Source of the DNA: Hyaloperonospora brassicae
Taxonomy: Eukaryota > Oomycota > Peronosporomycetes > Peronosporales > Peronosporaceae
Length of the DNA: 64,000 nucleotides
Assembly: GCA_947650285.1 (NCBI GenBank)
Contig: CANTFL010000388.1
Coordinates: 91,608-155,607, forward strand
Reading direction: 5' to 3'
The stretch's first letter is position 1, and every line of letters begins with the position of its first letter. The notes under the pieces are model-generated. The model was not told the origin of the DNA. It saw only the letters and a list, made by a program, of their open reading frames with translations, and did not search any database. Position numbers and translations under genes: made by a program. Positions 1 through 15,375 of this stretch are shown one piece after another.

Positions 1-1080
1 ACGCTTGTTTCCCAGTAATCCTGCTAAACACGATACAGATATGCCCAACATTAGTGTGTAGGTGCATATTGTCATCGTTTGTGGAGACATGCGCGTCGAT
101 AAAGAATCACAAGACTGTCATGCTGAGCGAGATATTCTACCGCTATCCTTGAATTCTTGTCCTGTGATCGCCTTCTAGATCCTGGCGGTGTCCACTGACC
201 CCTGTACATCAACGAAACCGATGACGCAGTAGTGTGCAAAACCAATACGATTTTATCTTGTTCTGCCGGCAAGAGTGCTCAGTTGCGGTAGAGCTCGTCA
301 ACTCTAACATATCACCCTGAAGTTGCAGAAGAATTAATTAGCTACATGTTATCTCAAAGCGAAATTTAGTATGCCGTAGGCGGATCACGGTCCTACCTTA
401 TCCCGATGGTTTCGTTTCGTAGGTCCGCGTACCTTCATAGGAGCACAGTTGCGGCGGGAGGTGGCACATTGAATGTAAGGCTCGGCGGTTTGGGGGCTAG
501 TTCGCCTCCTATAGAATTGGCGGGGACCCGGGCAGGGTCGTGGTTTTCCGACAAGCTTGAAAATGTTCCTCAATCTTCTCTTAGCGTAGAATTCGGTGCT
601 ATGTACCGCTGTCATTTTGCCGTCTGTAAAGACGAACACAAATTAGGACCCCAAAACAACTGATTATATGTATTTGTGTAGTTGAAGTTAGAGTTGGCGC
701 CAGGTAGTCTTTCAGTTGGAGATGTTTAACGCGTCCTCTCGTCCAGCGAGCGACAAACGAAAGGTACAGTCTGGTGATTAGCAGTGCGCCTATCCCATGA
801 GTAATACCAGTAGTGTGGGTTACTCATGTCTGACTATCTGATGAGTAATGTGTATAGAGTAGATTCCTCATGCGCAACTATACAACGAGTAATGCGCGTA
901 GTGTCGATTACTGTTGCATTGTCGATGAATCCATTAGGCTTAGAAGAGCAAGAAGATGTTGCGAACTGAGGGCCGAAATACATTCACTTTGCATTTTGCA
1001 CTCCACCACTGAAGCGCCTTTACAACACGCCAGACCCTCTGCTGCTAGCTCATCAGATATGATGGGGGTAGACTAGACAT
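1..1080. other. Unannotated left edge, no gene recognised
   Basis: Short open frames occur on both strands, but none shows a recognisable domain, coding texture or splice structure. The only structure I see is a cluster of direct and inverted copies of an ATGAGTAA/TTACTCAT motif between about 796 and 890. The stretch lies just outside the left edge of the segmental duplication. Confidence 0.5.
796..828. repeat. Short inverted repeat
   Basis: CATGAGTAA at 796-804 is mirrored exactly by TTACTCATG at 820-828, with a 15-base spacer. Further looser copies of the half-site (ATGAGTAATG near 840, CGAGTAATGCG near 889) follow. This could be a transposon end or a chance palindrome; no function can be assigned. 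Confidence 0.5.
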
Positions 1081-1089
1081 TAGAATCTT

Positions 1090-4000
1090 TTGGTTGGTTC
1101 GTGGGCGTTCAAAAATGTTGCACCTTGGATCAAAGAATGTGCTTTCGATCGACGTTGTCTGTGTACGTACGTTGTGGGAACGAGTCAGGAGGTTCGACTT
1201 GCTGCTCTACGGAGGCGCTGTAAGTGCATGAAAATGTGAGAGCAAGGAAGCGTAAGAAGGTCACTTAACTCGTCCAGTCCCATTTACTTGTTCCATGTAC
1301 CCGGCGCTCATCGTCAACTTTGGGGACATCGCACCATCTTCAGCTGCTACGACCTCGTTGCACCCTTATGAACACGTCCAACATGTACAGACTAGGCGAC
1401 ACCTCTGACACCCCAAAACAAATACACGTCACACACTTCCAATACTGGTGTCCCCGAAACACACCGAGCATAACCCATTATAGTTCGGTAGGAACTCCTT
1501 TATTGGACACAAAAGCCTAGGCGTCTTGCACTAGGTGGACGTAGAAGTCAGCGGTTGTGATGATGGCTCAAGAACAGCGTTGACGACGCTTTGTGTTTGT
1601 TGCAAACGTGTGCGTGTCCGGTACGTTTTTGTCGTGTCCTCTCCAGCAGGTGTGCGTCTTTGCTTGGTAATTGTACGTTTGGCCGCTATTCCCTGTGATC
1701 TCTTCTGCTAAACACCCGTCATCCTTCGTGCCACCTTCAGCGGCTGTACCTTTTGGCTATCTTTTGGGACCAATGCAACTTCTTACCACCTTCCTCTACT
1801 CAGTCGAAGACAATATGAAAAACTGTCCATGTCTTAAACATGTCTTGAACACGATTTGAAGATGTATAGAGCTCATTGAGTCAAAAAATAGGTAGAATTA
1901 TATCAAAAAACAAACAGTTGGGCACCGTGTAGGTCGGCGGGCAGTACGACAATGCGGCCTTTCATCCGTGAAGGCGTGCTACATCCCGTGATCTACGCTG
2001 CGTATTTTCCCAAGTGCGCTGTAGCTCTATTTGTTGTATAATCAAGTTCTGCGCTCTTCTGCTCTTTTGTAGAGCCTTTGTTCAAGTGCAAGAAGACCTC
2101 GAATTAGGAATGAATATGCGAACTTTTCACAGCGCTTTGCCACTAAGTATGAGAAAAGTACAGGTTGACACGCCTGGTCAGTTGCTATGGCGAACCTTAC
2201 ATGTGCGAAATTGCTCTCGAGAAATCGCCAGCGGCACAAGGTGTTGTCAGCAATTTCTCGGATGAGCGAGATTTGCCAGGTTGAGATCTCAATAGAGGAA
2301 TGAGGACAAGCGTGTTATCACCGAGAGCTAGGTGAACTGAAACCTATGTCAGTCAACAACGACTCTGTCGACCAAATACTTTTGCATCGCTCAGTTTTCC
2401 ACGACATAGCGGGTCTGTTTTTTTACGCAACAACTAATTGTTGATACGAACCGCGAGCCGTGGAATGTACGAAAATGCAGCCGCTGAATCCATTGAGGCG
2501 GCCGTCGACATTCCATGTCCGCCAAGCTCACCAGAACATTATGCTATTGCTTGGACAAAAGCACACCTGTCGACCCGGATGCGTTTCATTATCTGCTTGG
2601 CATCTATTCTGGCTGATGTTTGATATCGAGCATGCACCCCATTCTCTCTTCTGTGACACATGTATGTCTTTTGCGCACTTGTACCCGCCGAGCCGCTTTG
2701 ACAAAGGGCCAAGTGCTACAGAATCTGCGAGACGACAAGCCGTTGTAGTTCGAGCTTGAAAAGATCATCGCCGGTGCCGCACCTCCAGCACCACGGGGAT
2801 CTGATGTGATGTACAGACGATGATAGAGACAGCCGAGCGTACGCTGCCACGTGTAACTTATCGCTACTGTATGTAAGAAGCAGGCTCTTTATACCACAAA
2901 GAGTTCCGAGCTCTGTCTCTTGTGACACCCCCGTCCCTCGATACCAGAAGAGTATTTGCGTGACACGAATCGATTCGGTTGGCACAGAGATGCCGTAGAG
3001 CGCACTGTAGCATATGGCGCTGGACAATCCTGTGTCATTCCACTTCTTGAGATGTAGGCCTCCGACCCATTTCGACTTTTGTAAGCAATATCCACAACAA
3101 CGCAGTGTTCTGTCGCATTGAATAGGCAGCACCACAGTATGTGCAGTTCTGTAGATGGCCCGAGTGCGCTATGCTGTCAGGTGATGTAAGAGAGTGACAT
3201 TGCGAGATACAGACGAGTAAACTGTTTCAGGTTCGAAGCCAAATGTCACTCGGCCATCTCATGAACGGATGTTGTCGCTAAACGTAGGTGAGCCTGTGCC
3301 ATAGTTTTGATACGATTTCTTGGAAGGTTCTGTTGCTCAACAGCTCAGACCTAGGCAATGGTTGTGTGGTAGCGTACCTGGCTCTACTGCAAATACCATG
3401 CAGGATACCGCCTCGCTTGTTCTTATTGACAAGAACTGTCGAAGTCCGCTAAGAACAGATGATGTCTGCGAGCTCGAGTTGTCACCGACTATATCAAAGT
3501 GGAATAGAAAGATGTGAGTTTGTACCCGCTTCATTCGAGCAGTTCAAAAGCAGCAGCAAGCTTTGTATTTGATGCGTTCTTTCACTCGAGCGCTGGTTGG
3601 CTTTTCACATCACTGGTGACTGGTACGTACAAAAGTATCAGAGAGTTTAGAGGAGGAAACCGTGTTGTTTAGGGATTTGTTGCTCGTTCGGTTTACGGTA
3701 GTATATCGTTCTGCGACGAACTGCAATCTGGAGCCAATGGAATTATATTTGTCACTCGCTTCGACGCGATATAATGATTCGGGGGAGGGCACGACCACCA
3801 CGTCATGTCGGAAATGATGCAGCTTACTTCGGACAGGTATGACAACGACTACCGCGGCGGCTGTATTTATGGGCGCTATTTTTTTCGTTTGTAGAAACGG
3901 AAGCGAATCTTACGACCGGAAAGTCAACTGATGTACTTGACTTGGTAAGTTTGGAAGTGACTAACCTTGCCTGACCTGGGTAACAAGGGCTACTTGACAG

Positions 4001-5436
4001 TACATTTCTAATCATACACCTCTGTACGCAGGCGCATCTTCATCCACGGTCGTCTTGGCACCGTCATCAATGGTCGTCATGCGCAGTCAATCGTATCTCA
4101 ACTTTATGTATCGTACACTCCTGCAATCCAAAGTCTTGGTCGTACGTTTGGATACCACCATACTTCGTGTATGTCAGTCAACTTTTATTGGCACAATCAG
4201 CGGTGCTACCGCCAACTCTCCCAGCATGATTCAGACGAGTCGCCTGAATGCTTCGACATCGTTTGATACGCGCACTTGTGGATCCCGATCATTGGCATTA
4301 CATGACGGAGAACGGGTGCAGAAGGTATAAACCCGAGGGACTTGACGTGTAGTACAAGGCTGTCACATCCGGCAGTGTCGATGAGGAAAACATCGTAGCA
4401 GTCGACTATCGTCAACTACGAGCGCGGCAACATGTCGTACGTCACTTACCCGGAATAGACGAACACGTCCACCTCTAAGAATTCTCAGGAGATGAATCAG
4501 GAGCGCAGGTCTCGACATGCGCCCACAGCAAGACCACTTTGGTAGATGTTACAAGCTTCCATCCGCTACCAGTACTTCCTCACTGTTCTCACGCGCTTAC
4601 GACCATTATGAACGCCTCTTCGTCCTCTTGCGTTCCAAGACACCTGTCTCTCACAAGACCACCATGATCAAAGATTTTTGGTGTGAGGCGCCGCGTGGAG
4701 AGGTATCACCAAAGTTGTGAGCGGTACGAACAATGCGCCTGGACTGAGTCTACTGCTAAAGCGACAGAGGGCAGCAAAGCCATCATCATTTACTATGGAA
4801 TGTAAAGTCGAGCCACGTGTAAATCATTCAGCACACTGAAGAAGTTGTGGACATTTGGCTGAGGCGATGCATGGTCCGATGTGACCAAATGGAAGTTCAG
4901 CACTACACGGTCAAGCGACAAAGATAATCGAAATGTGGGCCGACTTCCACAGCGCGTGCCACGGTTTAAGCAAGCGGTCCGGGACGTCATTTGACTTGAC
5001 TGGAGCGATGAAGGCAAGCGAAGTGATGGCATGAGTTGGCTCATGACTGCGACAGTCGTGTAGATCCTGAGCTGGAAAGGGTCTGTGCGACTAGATGGAC
5101 AATAAACTGCGGCCCAACCGAGCGCTGAAACTGCTGAGACATTCAGATACTTTTTGGAAAGATACTAAAGCTGACGTTTGGTCATGCGAGGACAACTGCC
5201 GGCGCAGGATATGACTACAATGACCTCTCTCTCTTCGACACACGCAATAATCTACACAGGTGACGAGACACGCGCATTTCAATACTGCTGGGCATCGGCT
5301 ACATACACACAGACGTCACAAACACATCCGATCAGACACACTCACTCGTCCGGTGCATAGCCCCATCTTCCACTTGGATCTGCCATACACAAAACAGCGC
5401 ATAGCGCGTCCTTATTGTAGCGAACGAAGCCTCGGG
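1090..5436. other. Non-coding part of duplication copy A
   Basis: No convincing gene was found in these 4.3 kb. Open frames up to about 140 codons exist (for example on the minus strand at 2,716-3,135, rich in cysteine and tryptophan near its start), but I recognise none of them. The corresponding frames are not kept in copy B, which argues against coding. Much of 3,800-5,280 pairs with 33,440-34,939 in copy B. Confidence 0.5.
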
Positions 5437-5688
5437 ATGAAGATCAAGGTGCTGTACTTTGCGTCGGCGCGGGAGGACGTCGGTCTGCGCGAGGAGAGTG
5501 TCCAGCTGCCGGACGAGAGCAACACTACGCTCGCGTCACTGCGCCGTCTGCTGGTTGACAAGTACCCGCACGTTGCGTCCAGCATCGACCGCATCACTTT
5601 CGCACTCAATCTCGAGTACTCTGACGACGACATGGCGCTGGCGGACGGAGACGAAGTGGCGCTGATTCCTCCCATCAGTGGCGGGTGA
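5437..5688 (+). CDS. MOCS2A: Molybdopterin synthase small (sulfur-carrier) subunit, MOCS2A/MoaD
   Basis: An 83-residue protein of the ubiquitin-like sulfur carrier family. Its C-terminal glycine is thiocarboxylated and, together with the large subunit MOCS2B, delivers sulfur to precursor Z during molybdenum-cofactor synthesis in the cytosol. What is seen: the start MKIKVLYFASARE, typical of MoaD, and the C-terminal IPPISGG ending in the required Gly-Gly before the stop. The length matches the family (about 80-90). The frame stays open upstream to 5,260, but the ATG at 5,437 is chosen because it gives the family N-terminus. There is no intron. The gene faces PEX13 with 200 bp between the stop codons. 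A frameshifted twin lies at 36,841. Identification is firm. Confidence 0.93.
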   Translation: MKIKVLYFASAREDVGLREESVQLPDESNTTLASLRRLLVDKYPHVASSIDRITFALNLEYSDDDMALADGDEVALIPPISGG

Positions 5689-5888
5689 AGCTGACTGGAT
5701 CCGACCAACAACGGAGACAGAGAGATACCGGGGCACGAGAGCGAAAGAGACACGAGGAGCCATTAGCCGTAAAAAGTATATCGATAATCGATCCAATCCA
5801 CACCTTGTGCGACTTGTTTGTCCCACCTGTGCAACCAAACAACACCCACGAGGCTGTCTGCAACCACAGAGTCGGCAAACTGTCTGCT

Positions 5889-6961
5889 TTACAAGTGCCG
5901 GACGCCCACCGTATGCTCGAAAATGTGCTCGAGGTCTCGATGGACGCTACTGGACGGCGGCGCGACCAGCAGCTTCTGGAGCGACGTCCTGGCACGCAGC
6001 CACCGCAGTCCCTTGTACAGCACTGCGAGTGTCGCCATGCTCAGAATGAACTGGAAGATACGCACTCGACGTCGACGACTTTGCTCCTCCTCTTCCGTCA
6101 CGGGCGGCTCGCCATGTCGCGGGTGACCAGGTGGAAACACTGGCCGTGGAGCCAGCAGGGCAGCCACACCCGCGCACATGGCGCCAATGCGTTCCAGAAA
6201 GTGCACAGAACTCCCTGCAACAGACGCAGTGGTGACATGATGTCGAAGTCAGCACAACAGCAGCGTCCCGGTCTTAGTGTGAAGGAACTACAGTACAACT
6301 GAGTGCTTTTGCCCCGCACCGATACAAAAGTTGAGCGCCTCTGCGTTCATCCCCAGCAGTTCCGATATCTGACCGACAGAGCTCACGATCTGGTGGAAGC
6401 TCGAGAGCCAGCCTAGTCCACCATCTCTTCCTCCTCCGTTCATCGGGTCCATGTGACTGCCGCCAAGGGAGCCGCCGTACCCCATTCGGGACATGCCGCC
6501 GTACCCTCCATAACCGCCGCCTCCGACCAGACCACTGCTACCGTACGAGAGCGGGCCTCCAGTGTAACCCCCCGCGTACCCCTGCATGCCTCCGCCGTAC
6601 CCCGCGTTGCTATACCCCGTCCCATACATCGAGCCCAGTCCCGTTCCGTACCCCGTCGGTGCGTACCCTAACGCGCCTCCATAGGGAGACGTGGGCCCAA
6701 GCGCTGAGGCTGCAGGCGGTCCGAACGGCGCAGCAGGAGACGACACGGACACAGACGCGGCAGCACCTGCAGACGGGACGGACCCGACGGTCTCCGACGT
6801 CAGCAACTTGTTGTCGTCGTCGTCTGCAGTGGCAGCAGCGAGCAGTACGTTGTGGGCACAGGAGCGACGAGATATCAGTCAGTCAGTCAGTCACGACGCG
6901 GCGACGCACCGACAGTCTGCTGCGTTCTTCTCAGCGGGTTCTCCCAGGGCTTGACGGGCAT
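5889..6961 (-). CDS. PEX13: Peroxin-13, peroxisomal docking complex membrane protein
   Basis: Three inferred exons: 6961-6910, 6823-6320 and 6214-5889, with introns of 86 and 105 bp and canonical GT-AG ends. They total 882 bp, giving 293 residues. The N-terminus MPVKPWE carries the KPWE signature of PEX13. A Gly/Tyr/Ser-rich stretch follows (residues about 50-130), as in the family's disordered segment. Then comes a membrane-associated core (GLGWLSSFHQIVSSVGQISELLGMN, split across the page here only for length, continuing as ALNFCIGSSVHFLERIGA), with another hydrophobic segment near FQFILSMATLAVLY. No C-terminal SH3 domain is present, unlike the fungal and animal proteins. The role known for the family is docking of PEX5 receptor with PEX14 at the peroxisomal membrane. 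Exon 1 is only 52 bp. PEX13 and PDI at 7,535 are divergent. A disabled copy lies at 37,291-38,378. Confidence 0.9.
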
Positions 6962-7534
6962 GAGAGCACGGGGGTACGGCGTACACTGCGACGCGTTCGG
7001 GCGCAGCGACTGCAGTAGGGAACGGGCGGCGACGACAATATCCGTACGTGGATGTTGTTATCCAACGGCAGATATTATGAGTCTGTAGCTGTAGGCCCCG
7101 AGAGTCTGAAAGACCACTTTGTGGATAGTTCCCCCGCAGCATTTTCGCTTCATTACCCTAATCCACGCGAATCCCGAGTGCACGGTATGATGAAAACGTC
7201 GCACATATGCCATACTACTAGTCACCCAAATGAGCAAACACACAATACCTCGATTCAAAAAAACCCATCTGCTTAGCACACACACCCACACCCACACAAA
7301 ACCCAGCGTCCACCTCTCACGTCGGAAGTCCCTCCTCCAGCCCCCCCTCCCCGCGTTTCAAGCCCCCAATCCAATGCACGCATCCTCTACCTCATCATAA
7401 TCTCTCTAATCTAATCCACCCACCATCCACCCACCCACCTCTGCACCCCAAACTCAATCAACACCCAAAGTCCTCTTCGCGCCACGCACGATCCCGCGCG
7501 CCGTCCCCTCCTTCGCCGCCGCTTCCTCTCGCGC
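6962..7534. promoter_or_regulatory. Shared divergent promoter region of PEX13 and PDI
   Basis: 573 bp separate the PEX13 start (minus strand) from the PDI start (plus strand). The half next to PDI is strongly pyrimidine-rich (about 7,310-7,500), with CACCC/CACACA runs near 7,280-7,300. The duplication ends inside this stretch, around 6,998-7,020. No defined core promoter element was identified. Confidence 0.45.
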
Positions 7535-8677
7535 ATGCCGCCCCCACGCGCCGCCGCGCCGCACCTCCTGCTCCTCCTCGCACTCGTCGCGCTGTCGTCT
7601 GCCCCGTCCCGCGTCCAGGCCGCGCCCGTCTCCCTCACGGACGCCACGTTCGACCACGCCACCAGCACGAACGTCTGGTTCATCAAGTTCTACGCGCCCT
7701 GGTGCAGCCATTGCAAGCAGCTCGCGCCCACAATCGCCGCGCTGGCCGCCGCCCCCGCGCTCCACGACACGAACGTGCGCGTGGCGACCGTCGACTGCAC
7801 CGCCGAGCGCAGCGTCTGCGCGCGCTTCAGCGTCGGCTCGTACCCGACGCTCAAAGTCGTGGCACAGGGCCACGCGTACGACTACAGCGGCCGGCGCGAC
7901 GTGCCGACAATGGCTACCTTTGCGCTCGGGGGCTACAAGACCACGTTTGGCGAGCCCGTGGTGAGCGACGAGGAGCACGTGGCGCAGCGCGCGGCGGCCG
8001 CGGCCGAGCAGCAGGAGAACGAGCGCCAGAGCGCCGTCGTGCCGCTCACGACGGCCTCGTTCGAGCGCGACGTGCTGGCGAGCCACGAGCCGTGGCTGAT
8101 CAAGTTCTACGCGCCCTGGTGCGGCCACTGCAAGCGCCTGGCGCCCACGTGGAACAAGCTGAGCCGCACGCTGCAGGAGCGCGGCAGCCGCACGCGCGTG
8201 GCCAAAGTGGACTGCACCGTGCACCGCCGCGTGTGCTCGCGCTTTGGCGTGCACGGCTACCCCTCGCTCGTGTACATTAACGACGGCCACGTGTACCGGT
8301 ACAAGGGCGGGCGGTCGCTGGCTGCGTTTGTGGACTTTGTCGAGAGCGGCTGGGAGACGGCCGAGTCCACAGGCCCAGTGCCGGACGAGGGCTTTTTCTC
8401 CAAGATCGTCGACACGGTCATTGAGTGGGCGACGGAGCACACGGTGCTGGCGGTGCTGGCGTGTATTCTCGTAGTCGCGATTGTCGTGGCGATCTTGGTC
8501 GCGCTGCTGGACTACTGGCTCGGGGCCGACGACGTGGCGCAGTACAAGCGGGTGCTGGACGAGAAAGAAGCGGGCGAGACGCAGGACGGAGAAGAGGAGG
8601 AAGAGGAGGAACTGCCGCCGCGCACGCCGTCTGCAGCAGAGGCCAAGAAGTCTGGCCAGAAGCCAAAGGGCGAGTAA
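7535..8677 (+). CDS. Membrane-anchored protein disulfide isomerase with two thioredoxin domains
   Basis: 380 residues, no intron. A signal peptide (about 1-30, with a run of leucines from 11 to 20) precedes two thioredoxin folds. The first has the active site CSHC at 57-60 and the second CGHC at 196-199, each in the usual FYAPWC context. A single transmembrane segment follows at about 303-327, then an acidic cytosolic tail with a Glu-rich run and a lysine-rich end (KPKGE). The expected role is oxidation and rearrangement of disulfide bonds of secreted proteins in the ER. The end is not a KDEL signal, so retention probably relies on the membrane anchor and basic tail. The layout resembles TMX3-like enzymes. 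The gene is very GC-rich, which opens long antisense frames that are not genes. Confidence 0.93.
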   Translation: MPPPRAAAPHLLLLLALVALSSAPSRVQAAPVSLTDATFDHATSTNVWFIKFYAPWCSHCKQLAPTIAALAAAPALHDTNVRVATVDCTAERSVCARFSVGSYPTLKVVAQGHAYDYSGRRDVPTMATFALGGYKTTFGEPVVSDEEHVAQRAAAAAEQQENERQSAVVPLTTASFERDVLASHEPWLIKFYAPWCGHCKRLAPTWNKLSRTLQERGSRTRVAKVDCTVHRRVCSRFGVHGYPSLVYINDGHVYRYKGGRSLAAFVDFVESGWETAESTGPVPDEGFFSKIVDTVIEWATEHTVLAVLACILVVAIVVAILVALLDYWLGADDVAQYKRVLDEKEAGETQDGEEEEEEELPPRTPSAAEAKKSGQKPKGE

Positions 8678-8940
8678 CGCTGACGTGTCGCTTGGAATGC
8701 TCGTTGGTTGGTGTGCTGCTGCTGCTGGAATGGCGCACCGATCGAATGTCCGATGGATCGAGTGAAAGCAGAAACGAACAAGCACTGGATCACGGCTCGA
8801 GATGCTCCGACCGACTCGTAGCTGGCTGGGCGAGGCTACCCACCTCGCAGGGCAGTAGTAGTGCAGTCCATTATCGTTCCCATCACGGACCGGCAATGAA
8901 CATGTGCAGCTGCAGACGCGGTCTTGCCTTGTGTTTGTGT

Positions 8941-9641
8941 CTAGAGCTGTTCCTCGGCTGTCGATGTCGTTGCAGCGCTTTGGACGACGGACGTCCAGTA
9001 CTCAATCACTTCCAGGTACCACATGGGCTCGCGTTGCTGCTTGGCATCCAACTTGATCACCTGGTGCGCCAGCATTGCACGCATCGACAAGTCCGTACTG
9101 CCTTTGGTCTTCTGCATCGGCCCGATCGCCATGACGTAGTCCCCTGTGCATGGACAACGAACGACGTCGGTAGGCGGTGGTCAGCCAGCAGTATCAGCAG
9201 CGATGGCGATGGAAAAAGCGGCTACAGCGACTGCATCTGCCACCGACCTACGCGAGGTCGGGCATCGATACCCGAAGGCACACGTTTCAGGTAACTCTTG
9301 AGCTCAAGTCGCAAGACGCCAGTGCCGTCGTCCACTGTGCACTGCGCACATCCTTCGGTGGTTGAGACCACGACGCCCTGCAGGAAGTACGCGACAGACC
9401 GACCGGTCGAAGAATAGTGAGTTCACTGCTAAGATATGAGCTGTTTCGGCCAGGTGAGTGACGGCGTTGGGACACGCAACGTAATGGGTTCAGTCACCTG
9501 GAGCCAAAGACGGGAGCACTCGATGCCATTGATCCGGACGACCGAACGGGTCGGGACTTGCAGTGCAGTGTGGATCTGCCCGACAAAAGCTTTGACAGTG
9601 CTGCTGTCGTTGCCACGTCGTCCTGGGGCTGCGGTCGCCAT
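8941..9641 (-). CDS. RMI2: RecQ-mediated genome instability protein 2 (RMI2)-like OB-fold protein
   Basis: Three inferred exons: 9641-9498, 9377-9248 and 9143-8941, with introns of 120 and 104 bp. They total 477 bp, giving 158 residues. Similarity to RMI2 runs through the OB fold: a W-x-Q-G-x-V-V strand (here RLWLQGVVV) at about 45-53, the block DYVMAIG at about 93-99 (family: YVMVMG) and the C-terminal MWYLEVIEYW (family: MWELEVEDL). In animals RMI2 pairs with RMI1 in the BLM-TOP3A-RMI dissolvasome, which untangles double Holliday junctions. The protein is short and diverged and is easily missed without joining exons. It converges with PDI (263 bp apart). The exon-2 donor was chosen because GTCGGTGG keeps phase; a GTAGG site four bases earlier does not. 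Confidence 0.8.
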
Positions 9642-9841
9642 CTGAACGACAAAAGGTCAAGTGAACCACAAGGAGTACAAAAGAGAGAGACCAAAGGGTC
9701 GGCACCCGTCTCCTCCCCTCCCCCTCTGTTGTCGCAGTACAAGTGGCACAAGGCAGAAGGACCCGTTGCAACACAGGGAGAGTCGAGCTGACAAGTGCTT
9801 CATTTTCGTGCTACTCAACTGCGCGCGACCGCGTGGGAATC
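9642..9841. other. Short gap between the RMI2 start and the p47 stop
   Basis: 200 bp of pyrimidine-rich sequence downstream of the p47 stop codon on the minus strand and upstream of the RMI2 start. It must hold both the p47 3' end and the RMI2 promoter. No clear signal was recognised. Confidence 0.4.
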
Positions 9842-10766
9842 TTAAATGAGCTTCTGGGTGACAGCAGCGCCCTTGAGTCCCGCTTGCTCGATTGTTGCGT
9901 CGAGGTCCGTTGACACGGGACGTGGCGGGAACCCAGCCAGCAGTGTGTAGGCTTGCGCCCCCGCATCGTTCCTGCAGCCAATGCCACCACACACAATCGT
10001 CAATGGTGAATACCAATAGCACTCACTCTCCTTCCCTTCCTTCCCTTCCCCTCTCCCTCCTCTTTCTATCCCTGCGACCGCCATCACCCCATCCACCAAC
10101 ATCCACACTTACGTACAGCTGAATGATCGCGTGCACGTCCCGAATCGTGTGGTCCAAATTCAGCGTCTCCCGCAGTCGCTGGCCATTGTGCAGACGAAGC
10201 TGCAGCGTTGTCGTGGGCTTCTTGTCATCAATCACGGGACGCTCGGCCGTCTGGACCTCGTCTCCTTGGATCACGGCTTCAGCGCCATACGTCCTCGAAC
10301 CCATGACCTGTCCCTCGCCACTGAAGGCCGTATACGCAGGTGGCGGCGGCGCCACATACGCTTCCTCGCGCTTGTCCACGAGACTGATTTCCACGGGTTC
10401 ATTGCGGTTCTCCCCCTCGAGCTCTTGCGGCACGTGGCCCTGCTCCAGCGCCTCAAGGAACGGCCGATTCGCCGCGTCGGAACGTGCGCGGTACGGCCCG
10501 TCGTTTACTGTGAAGCCGTCTCGGTAGAACGTGATGACATGTCGAGGCTGCGTGGACGCACCAGCCGCTGCACGGGCGTCTTGCTGCGCTCGGCCAATGA
10601 TGTTCGCCACGTGGTCGTCGCTGGCGGGACCAATGACGGACAACCCGCTGCCTCCGCCGCGGTCCGACGTCCCGCCCGCGTAGTACTGATTCGGCTCGTC
10701 GCTCTCCTGCCGCTGGTCGTCGCTGCGGCGGTCGCTGAGACTCGAGAGCCCGACGATGTTCGCCAT
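9842..10766 (-). CDS. NSFL1C: p47/Shp1-type Cdc48 cofactor with SEP and UBX domains
   Basis: Two inferred exons: 10766-10117 and 9971-9842, joined over a 145-bp intron. They total 780 bp, giving 259 residues. A low-complexity N-terminus containing QYYAGG (the p47 family has FYAGG) leads to a SEP domain at about 90-135 (HVITFYRDGFTVNDGPYR, ending near GHVPQELE). A UBX domain occupies roughly the last 80 residues (TLQLRLHNGQRL to GAAVTQKLI), with the loop FPPRP corresponding to the FPR motif that contacts Cdc48. The family recruits p97/Cdc48 for membrane fusion and protein turnover. The UBA domain found at the start of human p47 is not seen here. The donor was taken at CT|GTACGT because it restores the UBX frame; the stronger-looking GTAAGT three bases on breaks it. 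Confidence 0.88.
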
Positions 10767-11065
10767 TTTGTTGCGTGGCGTATCGCTCGCGTTTGTTTCT
10801 GGGATTTAGTTCCGATACTGCTGGAATTTCAGGGATCTATCCCAGGGATTTCGGATAGCTGGTGGCGGCTGTTGGTATTGATGTGTAGGACTGTTTCTTG
10901 TATGGATATACAACAGTCCTACACATCAACACATCCGTCGAGAACCGACGGATTGTCGCTGAAGCGTGCAGGACAAGTCAACAATTGGGAACAAGGCTCT
11001 ACAAGGTCAAATTAACGTGCCAAGAGCGATCGGTAGACGGATAGATCAATGGACGAAACGTCTTG
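10767..11065. other. Intergenic gap between p47 and PEX1 with a perfect hairpin
   Basis: 299 bp between the p47 start codon and the PEX1 stop codon, both on the minus strand. The only notable structure is the 18-bp perfect inverted repeat at 10,878-10,929, listed separately. Confidence 0.5.
10878..10929. repeat. Perfect 18-bp inverted repeat (hairpin)
   Basis: TTGATGTGTAGGACTGTT at 10,878-10,895 is the exact reverse complement of 10,912-10,929, with a 16-base loop between. It lies downstream of PEX1 and upstream of p47. It is not followed by a T run, so a bacterial-style terminator is not meant. It may be a solo remnant of a miniature inverted-repeat transposon or a small-RNA hairpin. Confidence 0.85.

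Positions 11066-15375
<4,310 letters not shown>

Larger units (their letters stand above)
1090..7020. repeat. Segmental duplication, copy A
   Basis: This stretch matches 31,175 to about 38,421 in the same orientation. The match begins near the phrase GGTTGGTTCGTG and runs through non-coding DNA (roughly 80-88% alike by eye) into MOCS2A and PEX13, where the copies are about 97% alike. It fades near 6,998, with a last short shared word AGCGACTGCAGT at about 7,004. Copy A lacks the two insertions found in copy B and holds about 1 kb (around 1,900-3,300) with no clear partner in B. Both genes in copy A are intact, so A is the working copy. Confidence 0.9.

Noticed and set aside
2716..3135. A 139-codon minus-strand frame with a cysteine-rich segment, considered as a transposase piece
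   Set aside because: I could not match it to a known transposase or zinc finger, and it has no partner in copy B of the duplication. Left unassigned.
5260..5436. N-terminal extension of MOCS2A back to 5,260
   Set aside because: The extension has no family counterpart, and the ATG at 5,437 gives the typical MoaD start and length.
7454..8896. A 480-codon open frame on the strand opposite PDI
   Set aside because: The PDI gene is very GC-rich with G/C third positions, which removes stops on the other strand. The antisense product is an Arg/His/Ala-rich string with no family resemblance.
10131..11015. A 294-codon plus-strand frame over the p47 gene
   Set aside because: It is the antisense shadow of the SEP/UBX coding exon and runs on into the intergenic hairpin; no similarity to any family.
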